From DASXUG01 sp964620425 (lineage in GTDB: Bacteria > Pseudomonadota > Gammaproteobacteria > Burkholderiales > Methylophilaceae), in contig CAZUGV010000012.1 in assembly GCA_964620425.1 (NCBI GenBank), positions 1 through 51,378 on the forward strand: a stretch of DNA of 51,378 nt, read 5' to 3'. Made by a program: the position numbers and the translations under genes. Under the pieces are notes generated by a model. That model had not been told where the DNA came from. It ran no database searches and was given only the letters and a program-made list of their open reading frames with translations. This document shows positions 9,446 to 16,874 of this stretch, piece after piece; the stretch's first letter is position 1; each line of letters opens with the position of its first letter.

Positions 9446-10270
9446 TTGAAGAAAATATACTTAGTCGGCATTACATTTTTGTTTCTTACTAGCTGCGCAA
9501 CCACGACCAATAAGGGTGTTGCAGGGGTGGAGCGTAAACAGTTTATGATGCTGTCTGAACAACAGGTTGAAAGCATGTCGCTAAAAAGCTATATGCAAAC
9601 TCTAAAAGAAGCAGATACAAAAAATGTGTTAAATACTGACCCAGAGTTGGTTGCTCGCATTCGCAATATTTCCAATAAACTCATAGCACAAACGCATATT
9701 TACCGTGCAGATGCTAAAAGTTGGAAGTGGGAAGTGAATGTGGAAAAAAACGACCAGGTAAATGCTTATTGCATGCCTGGGGGCAAAATTATGGTTTTTA
9801 CAGGCTTAGTCACTAAGCTTAATGCTACCGATGGTGAATTAGCAGCTGTGATAGGCCACGAAATTAGCCACGCATTGCGTGAGCATGGACGTGAACGTAT
9901 GTCACTTGCCACCGCGCAACAAACTGGTTTTGCGCTACTAGCTATTTTAGCTGGTACTTCAAAAAACGCTTCAGCGGCGAATGCTGGCGTGCAAGCTGCC
10001 GCGATGGGAACACAGTTGTTTTTTGCGTTACCTAACTCACGCACACAAGAAACGGAAGCTGATCGCATGGGTTTGGAACTAGCTTCACGGGCAGGCTATA
10101 ACCCAAATGAGGCTGTCTCACTATGGACGAAAATGAGTAAAGCTGGAGGTAGTAAGCCGCCTGCTTGGTTAAGTAGCCATCCTTCTGACCAAGCACGTAT
10201 TGCCGATATTCAAGCGATGTTGCCAGCGATGATGCCACTTTATGAAGCCACAAAAACCCAAGAAAATTAA
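9446..10270 (+). CDS. M48 family metalloprotease, outer-membrane lipoprotein
   Basis: Zinc metalloprotease related to LoiP/YcaL-type periplasmic lipoproteins involved in envelope quality control. The start is taken as TTG 9446, five bases after a perfect AAGGAGA ribosome site, giving 274 residues. The product begins with a lipoprotein signal whose lipobox is LTSC, so the mature protein is lipid-anchored. The active site GHEISHALREHGRER (HExxH) and the downstream zinc ligand region ETEADRMGLELA are present. An alternative start at 9401 would add 15 non-conserved residues. The gene is followed by its own terminator. Its natural substrates cannot be told from sequence. Confidence 0.92.
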   Translation: MKKIYLVGITFLFLTSCATTTNKGVAGVERKQFMMLSEQQVESMSLKSYMQTLKEADTKNVLNTDPELVARIRNISNKLIAQTHIYRADAKSWKWEVNVEKNDQVNAYCMPGGKIMVFTGLVTKLNATDGELAAVIGHEISHALREHGRERMSLATAQQTGFALLAILAGTSKNASAANAGVQAAAMGTQLFFALPNSRTQETEADRMGLELASRAGYNPNEAVSLWTKMSKAGGSKPPAWLSSHPSDQARIADIQAMLPAMMPLYEATKTQEN

Positions 10271-10296
10271 TGATTGAAATTAATTTCGTGCGTGCT

Positions 10297-10324
10297 AAAA
10301 AGCCCTAATTTTGGGCTTTTTTGT
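10297..10324 (+). terminator. Rho-independent terminator after the M48 protease gene
   Basis: AAAAAGCCC (10297-10305) pairs with GGGCTTTTTT (10313-10322) around a 7-base loop and runs into T residues, 27 bases after the stop codon. Confidence 0.85.
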
Positions 10325-10428
10325 TGTTATTTCGATCTGGCTTATCAAGGCAGTGTAGGAATAGAATCTTTACTTTTAAGTTTCGGGTAAAATAACGCCT
10401 TTGTATTTTAAATTATTTGGAAATTCTC

Positions 10429-11256
10429 ATGAGCCAGTTGCAAGTTATTATTGAAGAAGCGTTTGAAAACCGCGCAAACATAAATCCCACAAATGTCAGC
10501 AAAGAAGTTAAAGACGCTGTTTTTAGCGTTCTAGAAGATCTTAATGCTGGTGTACTTCGCGTGGCTACACGTATTGGCGATAGCCAAGATTGGGAAACTC
10601 ACCAATGGATTAAAAAAGCCGTACTCCTTTCATTTCGTTTGGAAGAGAATGTATTGATGGACGATGGAGTGACACGTTACTTTGATAAAGTACCACCAAA
10701 ATTTGCAAATTATACTGAAGACGACTTTAAGGCAGGGGGCTTTCGTGTTGTGCCTAACGCTATTGTGCGTCGCGGTTCATTCATTGCCAAAAATGCAGTA
10801 TTGATGCCCTCTTACGTCAACATTGGTGCTTATGTGGGCGAAGGTACAATGGTGGACACATGGGCAACCGTTGGTTCATGCGCACAAATCGGTAAAAATG
10901 TGCATTTGTCTGGTGGTGTTGGCATTGGTGGCGTCCTTGAGCCAGTACAAGCTGGCCCAACTATTATTGGCGATAACTGTTTTATTGGCGCACGTTCTGA
11001 AGTAGTGGAGGGCGTGGTGGTTGAAGATAACTGTGTGATTTCAATGGGTGTATATATCGGTCAATCAACAAAAATTTACGACCGTGAAACAGGTAGCGTT
11101 ACCTATGGTCGCGTGCCTGCCGGTTCTGTTGTGGTTTCAGGTAACTTACCTTCAAAAGATGGTAGTTACAGCCTATATTGCGCCGTCATTGTTAAAAAAG
11201 TAGATGCTAAAACCTTGGGCAAGGTTGGCATTAATGAGTTATTAAGAGGCATTTAA
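10429..11256 (+). CDS. dapD: 2,3,4,5-tetrahydropyridine-2,6-dicarboxylate N-succinyltransferase
   Basis: Transfers succinyl from succinyl-CoA to tetrahydrodipicolinate in the lysine/meso-diaminopimelate pathway (cytoplasm). With the ATG at 10429 it is 275 residues, almost exactly the length of the E. coli enzyme. The N-terminal helical part is followed by a left-handed beta-helix of hexapeptide repeats (about residues 105-225), including VGEGTMVDTWATVGSCAQIG and GVGIGGVLEP. A TTG four codons upstream is less likely, since the family N-terminus begins at MSQLQ. It stands alone between two terminators. Confidence 0.97.
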   Translation: MSQLQVIIEEAFENRANINPTNVSKEVKDAVFSVLEDLNAGVLRVATRIGDSQDWETHQWIKKAVLLSFRLEENVLMDDGVTRYFDKVPPKFANYTEDDFKAGGFRVVPNAIVRRGSFIAKNAVLMPSYVNIGAYVGEGTMVDTWATVGSCAQIGKNVHLSGGVGIGGVLEPVQAGPTIIGDNCFIGARSEVVEGVVVEDNCVISMGVYIGQSTKIYDRETGSVTYGRVPAGSVVVSGNLPSKDGSYSLYCAVIVKKVDAKTLGKVGINELLRGI

Positions 11257-11267
11257 TGCTAGATTTT

Positions 11268-11300
11268 AGGGTGTAGTCACTCAGTGTTTACACCCTTTTA
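11268..11300 (+). terminator. Terminator after dapD
   Basis: AGGGTGTA (11268-11275) pairs with TACACCCT (11289-11296) around a 13-base loop and is followed by TTTT. It lies between dapD and the convergent lapD and may serve both directions weakly. Confidence 0.7.
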
Positions 11301-11327
11301 ATAAATTTGAGTGTTCTTTGAAAAGCG

Positions 11328-13244
11328 TTACTTAACAGCAGGCCCAGTCATCGCATCTATCCCAAGGTCTGGTAGGGCAGCCATTTCAAGCGTTGTCTGC
11401 ACCCCTTCTGCAATTGTCATTAGGTTGATTGAGTGCGCTATCAAGCAGATGCCTTTTAAGAATGCTTTATTGCCAGTGTTATGGTCAATGCCTCGTATAA
11501 TTGAGGCATCAATCTTAATGTAGTCCAAGTGTAAATCATGTAGCTCACCTAAACGCGCAATTTTTGAGCCCACATGCTTGATGCCAATTTTGCAGCCGAT
11601 TGGTTTTAGTGCGGCACAAAACATTTTAAATTCTTCAAGATGGTTGAAAACACCACTTTCAGGCACTTCAAGCCATAAATTATGTGTGACAGCTGGCGGT
11701 TGCGCTGTGAGCAGCTCGCTCAGTCTCTGAACGTACGCAGTGTTACACATGGCGCGAGTAGAAACATTTAACCCAATCGGTGCGCTACCTAATTTAAGCG
11801 CATTTATCGCCAGATCAATGACTAGGTCGTCTATGTTGGTGATTAAGTCTAGCGTTATCGCCCAAGGGATAAACTCTGCCGCAGTTCGCCATGCACCGTT
11901 TGTTTCGAGTTGAAGCCTAACTGGACTTTCTTGGTGTACAAGCTGATTCAGTGTGGTTTTGACTGGGAAGGATGCTAGCTGAATACGTCTTTCAGCAATG
12001 GCGGTAGTAAGCATTTTTCGCCATTGTGTTTCAGTGCTATCTTCATATTTTGCCATGTCGCTAAAGTTAATCAGCTTCATGATGTCAACTTCTTGAGGGC
12101 TGGTTTTGCTACGAATAACCGAAATGAGTTTTTTGAGACCTTCTAGTTGGTCCGTTTTATTAACCTCAGTAGAACTAGCATGTAGCACTAAATCAAGCTC
12201 ACCATCCGCAAGGTTTGCAGCTTGCAGGGTAAGAGCTTTGATTTGGCTACACAGCGCTTCTTTATCCGTGGGTTTGCTCGAAAATATTGCAAAATCAGCC
12301 CCAGTTAAGCGCCCTGCAACTAGTGCAGAATTCTCCTTGCATAAAGCATTGAGTGCCGCACCGATACGATTAATAACAGCGTCAGTTTGTGTGTTGCCTA
12401 GTGTGATGTTGATTTGCGTAAGGTTGGATATACGCGTAATCACCAATAGTCCGCTAATAAACGTCTCCTCATTTGAGATGTAAGTTGCGACTCTGCTACT
12501 AAAGTAACGGCGGTTCATTAACCCAGACACAGGGTCGTGGTTGGCTTCTAGGCGCAACTCCTCTAATAATTGTGCTTGATCAACAAACATTTCTTTAATC
12601 CGCGCTGATAGTTGGTTCATGGCGCGCGCTAGTGATTTAAGCTCCAATGTGGTTGGCTCTTTAATTGAGACAAAGTTTTTTTCTGCAATTGATTTTGCCA
12701 TTGCAACCATTTGATTCAGAGGGTTTAAAATGAACCTGAGAATCATTGACCCGACAACCCCGCAACTGATGCCAATCGCCAGCGTCCAAAACAACATCAT
12801 CAACGTACCTTGCCATAGTGCTTGATAAGCAAAGCGCGGGTCGGTGGCTAACGATAAAGTGCCGTACTGTTTCCATCCATCTTGAATTTGTGCTACGCCC
12901 GCTGGCACTTGCATGTTGAGTAATGACATAAACCATTGCGGTACTTTGATGGTTGAATCAGGGTTGTTTTTTTCGCTCAACAATTTGCCGTTGGGGTCAA
13001 GCAAGCGAATAAATTGATAATGACCATTATCAAATTGCGCAGATAGCATGAGGTCGATAGCGACTGAATCTTTGGGCATTTGCGAGATTGACAATGCTAG
13101 TGAGACTGCATTATCAATATTCTTTGTTTCTAACTGCTGTGCAAGATAATTTCTACTCGTAATCGTATTGACGATAAAACTAGCACCAAAAGCTAATGTC
13201 ATCAGTATGATGATTGCCATCCACAGTTGTTTAATGAGTGACAT
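11328..13244 (-). CDS. lapD: LapD-like c-di-GMP receptor (degenerate GGDEF-EAL)
   Basis: 638 residues. The order is TM1 (about 8-28), a LapD/MoxY-type periplasmic domain (29-150), TM2 (about 153-175), HAMP (to about 228), a GGDEF-like domain and an EAL-like domain. The GGDEF signature is replaced by TGADF, and the EAL signature region reads VRLQLE, so both enzyme activities are probably lost. This is the hallmark of the receptor LapD. In the known system, c-di-GMP binding to the EAL domain lets the periplasmic domain capture the protease LapG, which protects a surface adhesin. lapG lies 94 bases upstream on the same strand, which strongly supports the assignment. AGGGG precedes the ATG. The C-terminus is short and ends just after the last EAL-domain motif. 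Confidence 0.9.
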   Translation of the reverse strand: MSLIKQLWMAIIILMTLAFGASFIVNTITSRNYLAQQLETKNIDNAVSLALSISQMPKDSVAIDLMLSAQFDNGHYQFIRLLDPNGKLLSEKNNPDSTIKVPQWFMSLLNMQVPAGVAQIQDGWKQYGTLSLATDPRFAYQALWQGTLMMLFWTLAIGISCGVVGSMILRFILNPLNQMVAMAKSIAEKNFVSIKEPTTLELKSLARAMNQLSARIKEMFVDQAQLLEELRLEANHDPVSGLMNRRYFSSRVATYISNEETFISGLLVITRISNLTQINITLGNTQTDAVINRIGAALNALCKENSALVAGRLTGADFAIFSSKPTDKEALCSQIKALTLQAANLADGELDLVLHASSTEVNKTDQLEGLKKLISVIRSKTSPQEVDIMKLINFSDMAKYEDSTETQWRKMLTTAIAERRIQLASFPVKTTLNQLVHQESPVRLQLETNGAWRTAAEFIPWAITLDLITNIDDLVIDLAINALKLGSAPIGLNVSTRAMCNTAYVQRLSELLTAQPPAVTHNLWLEVPESGVFNHLEEFKMFCAALKPIGCKIGIKHVGSKIARLGELHDLHLDYIKIDASIIRGIDHNTGNKAFLKGICLIAHSINLMTIAEGVQTTLEMAALPDLGIDAMTGPAVK

Positions 13245-13338
13245 GATTGCCCCTATTTTTAATATCTAACATTATTTGATCTAACACTATTTGGTAGCAG
13301 CCTTGATGCATACTAACTTTGTTCTTTGTTAAAAGCAT

Positions 13339-14028
13339 CTATTCAATGCCATCTGCTTGCATGCGTAATAATACGCTACGCCAGCGAGACAAACTGTTTA
13401 AACCACCATTTAAAGGTTTGCTGGCTGTGCCAGCCCATAAGCCTTGGCTGTTAAAGCTAAAAATAGGGCTTAAATCTGTGCGCTGAGAAGCGGGTTTAAT
13501 CTCAGTAATCAAACTATCCAAAACTAAAGGCTCAGCCGTTGGCGTAGCATAATAGCTTAAAACCATATGACCTACATCGCTATCGGCGCGCGCTATATGT
13601 GCCTTAACATACGTTAGTTTGAGTTTTTCTTCGGGTATTTTAAGCGCTTTTAAAAAAACATATTTTGCAATACTATAATCCTCGCAGTCGCCATAGCCTT
13701 TGCCTAAGGATTCAAGCGGCGTAGCCCAATAATCCGCTTCCCCCCAAATATTACTGTCTTCTTCAAAGTGAATTTTATTGTTAAAAAACGTATTGATACG
13801 TGCTAGTTTTTCAGCTTCGTTTGCATTTTTAAGTGATTTGATGAGTGATTGCAACTCAATAATTGTATTGCGAGTGTTGTCCCCATATCGTTGCTGGGCA
13901 AGGTCTGCAAGTTTCGTCAGATCCGTCGCTTCGCTTATGGGGGAGATAAGTGCAACCCAAAATGCATATATTAAACACCCCCCAAAAACACGAGAAGATC
14001 TGTCGATGAAAAAGTCTCGGATTTTCAA
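13339..14028 (-). CDS. lapG: LapG-like periplasmic cysteine protease (BTLCP family)
   Basis: Bacterial transglutaminase-like cysteine proteinase of 229 residues. In known Lap systems it cuts the N-terminus of a LapA-type adhesin and releases it from the cell surface. The catalytic triad is Cys115 (in GYGDCEDYS), His154 (GHMVLSYY) and Asp171 (VLDSL). Asp114 and Glu116 beside the cysteine match the calcium ligands of LapG. The hydrophobic N-terminus (about 13-34) fits a signal peptide. The start is TTG 14028, because a stop lies ten codons upstream and no ATG or GTG intervenes. No strong ribosome site is visible. It is followed by lapD and diverges from the TolC gene at 14437. Confidence 0.9.
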   Translation of the reverse strand: MKIRDFFIDRSSRVFGGCLIYAFWVALISPISEATDLTKLADLAQQRYGDNTRNTIIELQSLIKSLKNANEAEKLARINTFFNNKIHFEEDSNIWGEADYWATPLESLGKGYGDCEDYSIAKYVFLKALKIPEEKLKLTYVKAHIARADSDVGHMVLSYYATPTAEPLVLDSLITEIKPASQRTDLSPIFSFNSQGLWAGTASKPLNGGLNSLSRWRSVLLRMQADGIE

Positions 14029-14436
14029 GATTGGCGAATCTTTTTTTGATGGCTAGCCACTTAGATGATGAGCGTTCAATAAATTTTCTAGACTAGTAGC
14101 CATATAAACCATTCAGTCTAGATTATAACATTCGGATAAATGTATCTTGCGGGTTGAGAAGCTAATAAATAGCATGTTATTATCCACGAGGGGCAGTAAA
14201 TGGATTTTATTTGGAAGCTTTGATGTAGCATAATAATTTACTATTCGTGGTTTGGTATTAGCATCTTTAAAACAAGAATCATTATTGAATTCTATACTAG
14301 ACTTCTGTGACCACGCTTAAAAGGATACGTCCAAACAACAAGCCAGTGACACAAATAGGTAAAACTAAAAATGGTTGCTACTTTGAGTCTTGGTGAATTT
14401 GATCTGATCATGAATTATCTTTAGAAAGGGAATAGC
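14029..14436. other. 408-bp intergenic region between divergent lapG and the second tolC
   Basis: AT-rich spacer that must carry the lapG (minus) and TolC (plus) promoters. I see no ORF, tRNA or obvious repeat, and no obvious sequence shared with the region before the other TolC gene apart from general AT-richness. AAAGGG at 14425-14430 is the ribosome site of the following gene. Confidence 0.6.
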
Positions 14437-16251
14437 GTGCAAAAAACAATAATCGCAATATCAATTGCAATGGCATTTTCAGTTACGCATATGTCTTATG
14501 CAAGCGAATCGGTCATTGGTTTAAAAGAAGTGATTGAGAAAGCTGTCGTTACAAATCCTGAGATTGAAAATAAATTTCACGCATTTAAAGCCTCTCTACA
14601 AGAAAAAAATGTTGCTAAAGGCGGCTTTTTACCTAGGGCTGATGTAAATGCAACGTTCAGAGAACAAGAAAAACCATTACCCAATTTCAATAATACAGAA
14701 ACGCCAGATAGACAATCGCAACTGGTCTTGAGGCAAATGCTGTTTGATGGTTTTGCAACTAGGAGTGAAGTGCGACGTTTAGACCATGCTGCCAATTCTC
14801 GTTATTTTGAGTTGCAAAGCATGATGCAAAACATTTCGCTTGAAGTTACGCGTAACTATGTTGATGTATTACGCTATCGTCAATTAGAAAGCTATGCTAA
14901 AGATAACTACGTGGCACATAAACAGATATTTGAACGCATCTCAGACCGTGTAAACGCTGGGGTGGGCAAGCGTGTAGACTTAGAGCAAGCAAGCGGTCGT
15001 TTAGCATTGGCTGAGGCTAACTTGCTGACTGAATCTACCAATTTGCAAAATGTTAGAGCGCGCTATCAACGCCTGACTGGCGAGTTACCACCCGATAATT
15101 TAGCGCCTGTTGCTTTGATTAAGGAATCTGTAGGGGCGACGCCTACGGAGGCGCTACAAATTGCATTTAGAAAAAATCCTGATCTTCAAGGTGCCATCGA
15201 GAACATCGTAGCCACGCAAAATGAAGTGGAAGGCAAACGTTCTAGATACTTACCGCGCTTAGATTTGCAAGCAACCAAAAATTTAGATGTAAGTGAAAAT
15301 GGTAAAAACAGTGCCTTAGCCGCTGATGTGCTTCAAATGACGGCCAGTATTAATCTGTTCAACGGTTTTTCAGATAAGGCGAATATTAGTCAATCTGCAG
15401 AACGTTTGAACGCCAGCCAAGATTTTCGTGATAAAGCCTGTGTTGATACTAGGCAGGCAGTAGTTGTGGCCTACAATGATATTAACGTCCTAAGTGATCA
15501 GTTGACCTATCGTAATGAGCACCAGCTTGCGATTGAAAAAGCACGTGAAGCATATCGCAATCAATATGATATTGGACAACGTACATTACTTGACTTATTA
15601 GATACTGAGAACGAGTACTTTCAAGCCCGTCGCGCATATACCAATACCAGCAGTGATTTAGCAATCGCAATTGCTCGAACGCATGCGAGTGAAGGTGTCT
15701 TGCTTGAAAAGCTTGGCGTTTCACGCACAGATGCCTCTGAGCCAGTGCAAGACGGCAGTAATGATGGGTTTAATGTCTGTCAAGCTGTTGCGCCTGAAAT
15801 GACAAATGTGAGCAAAATGAGCCTAGCCTCTGCTCCAGATGCCGCTGCTCCAGTAGCGCTAGCTAAACCTCAATTAGCTTCATCTTCAACAAATGATCAG
15901 AGTGCATGTGGCGCTGAAAGCGTCAATGCAAAACTAAATGGTTGGGCAGACGCTTGGCGTAAAAATGATATTGCTGGTTATTTAGGATATTATGCAGCTG
16001 ACTTTAAACCAGAGAAGGGTCTAACTCAGTCTGCTTGGCAATCTCAACGCAAACAACGTTTAACCCAAGCTGGCGCAATTGCTCTAGCCTTAAATGACGT
16101 TGAGATTACTGCTCAAGGTACAACTGCAACTGCTAAGTTTGTTCAAAACTACGTATCCAAAGGCTATAAAGACACTGTGAATAAGATTGTTTCATTCAAA
16201 GCTGTTGGCTCATCCTGTCAAATTGTTCGGGAAGAGGTGTTGAGCAAATAA
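14437..16251 (+). CDS. TolC-family outer membrane protein with NTF2/Cds6-like C-terminal domain
   Basis: 604 residues from GTG 14437, with AAAGGG six bases upstream. A signal peptide ends near MSYA/SES. The two outer-membrane efflux repeats closely match those of the protein at 5449-7293, with shared motifs QMLFDGFAT, RLALAEANLLTEST and RTLLDLLDTENEYFQAR. The two genes are clearly paralogues. After a linker, residues 489-604 form a separate domain (ESVNAKLNGWADAWRKND ... VSFKAVGSSCQIVREEVL) that resembles the NTF2-like domain of the Cds6/L,D-transpeptidase C-terminal type. It diverges from lapG, so it is the better candidate for the Lap adhesin export channel (LapE role). The domain naming is by eye. 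Confidence 0.88.
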   Translation: MQKTIIAISIAMAFSVTHMSYASESVIGLKEVIEKAVVTNPEIENKFHAFKASLQEKNVAKGGFLPRADVNATFREQEKPLPNFNNTETPDRQSQLVLRQMLFDGFATRSEVRRLDHAANSRYFELQSMMQNISLEVTRNYVDVLRYRQLESYAKDNYVAHKQIFERISDRVNAGVGKRVDLEQASGRLALAEANLLTESTNLQNVRARYQRLTGELPPDNLAPVALIKESVGATPTEALQIAFRKNPDLQGAIENIVATQNEVEGKRSRYLPRLDLQATKNLDVSENGKNSALAADVLQMTASINLFNGFSDKANISQSAERLNASQDFRDKACVDTRQAVVVAYNDINVLSDQLTYRNEHQLAIEKAREAYRNQYDIGQRTLLDLLDTENEYFQARRAYTNTSSDLAIAIARTHASEGVLLEKLGVSRTDASEPVQDGSNDGFNVCQAVAPEMTNVSKMSLASAPDAAAPVALAKPQLASSSTNDQSACGAESVNAKLNGWADAWRKNDIAGYLGYYAADFKPEKGLTQSAWQSQRKQRLTQAGAIALALNDVEITAQGTTATAKFVQNYVSKGYKDTVNKIVSFKAVGSSCQIVREEVLSK

Positions 16252-16309
16252 CCCCGCCCGAGTTTCTTCTTTATCGACGGAAGATTTTTTAGAATACATC
16301 GTTGGAACA

Positions 16310-16350
16310 ATCTAAGTGTTCTCTGTCAAGAGAATACTTAGATTATTTAT
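16310..16350 (+). terminator. Hairpin/terminator after the second tolC
   Basis: A near-perfect 15-bp stem: 16310-16324 pairs with 16329-16343 around the loop GTCA. AT-rich ATTATTTATT follows. It lies 58 bases after the stop and before tRNA-Leu. Confidence 0.7.
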
Positions 16351-16454
16351 TACTAAAATAAGACAAAACAGACTACCTATTTTCTGCCTAAGTGTTAAAA
16401 TACGCACCGCAAAACTTCCAGCTGTTTGAAAATCATCAAACAGTACGATCATCC

Positions 16455-16540
16455 GCCCGGGTGGTGAAACTGGTAGACACAAGAGACTTAAAATCTCTCG
16501 CCTTATGGGTGTGCCGGTTCGATTCCGGCCCCGGGCACCA
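16455..16540 (+). tRNA. tRNA-Leu (TAA anticodon)
   Basis: An 86-base class II tRNA. The acceptor strands are GCCCGGG (16455-16461) and CCCGGGC (16530-16536), with an A discriminator and an encoded CCA. The anticodon loop CTTAAAA gives anticodon TAA. A long variable arm and the T loop GGTTCGATTCC are present. In many proteobacteria this tRNA is clustered with tRNA-Gly(GCC) and tRNA-Cys(GCA). Here it is 16 kb from them. Confidence 0.95.
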
Positions 16541-16550
16541 AAATAAAATC

Positions 16551-16582
16551 AAGGACTTACTAACTGTAAGTCCTTTTTTATT
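16551..16582 (+). terminator. Rho-independent terminator after tRNA-Leu
   Basis: AAGGACTTAC (16551-16560) pairs perfectly with GTAAGTCCTT (16566-16575) around a 5-base loop and is followed by TTTTATTT. Confidence 0.88.
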
Positions 16583-16874
16583 TCTCATTCCAAAAAAATA
16601 TTTGCACAAAATATTTGTAAGTTTGCACAATTGACTCACTCTTTACTCAAAACTGATGCTGCAATTTATTAAAATCATTTCTTACCCCAAGGAGGATAAG
16701 ACTTTTTTGGTGGGGCGTTTGCCTCAGTGCAATCTAAGGTTAGGCAGGTTTGGAACAAATGCCCCCTGAATTAGCAGGCTACAGTTGTCGTCAATCTTTC
16801 ATGTTAAACAAGCGTGGTTGTATTAAGATATCCGCTTCAATAAATTAGCCATTGAAGATGATTGGAAATTAAAC
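16583..16874. other. Intergenic region with a long imperfect hairpin before the phosphoesterase gene
   Basis: About 290 bases without a gene. Its main content is an inverted repeat: 16712-16721 (GGGGCGTTTG) pairs with 16756-16765 (CAAATGCCCC), one G-U pair included. A smaller GCCT/AGGC stem lies inside it. There is no T run after it, so it is not a standard terminator. It could be a leader structure of the gene at 16875 or a small RNA. Confidence 0.4.

Noticed and set aside
16392..16634. Open frames on both strands over the tRNA-Leu region
   Set aside because: They cover the tRNA-Leu gene and its terminator. The translations reflect the tRNA (for example VKLVDTRDLKSLAL) and are a well-known spurious ORF type.
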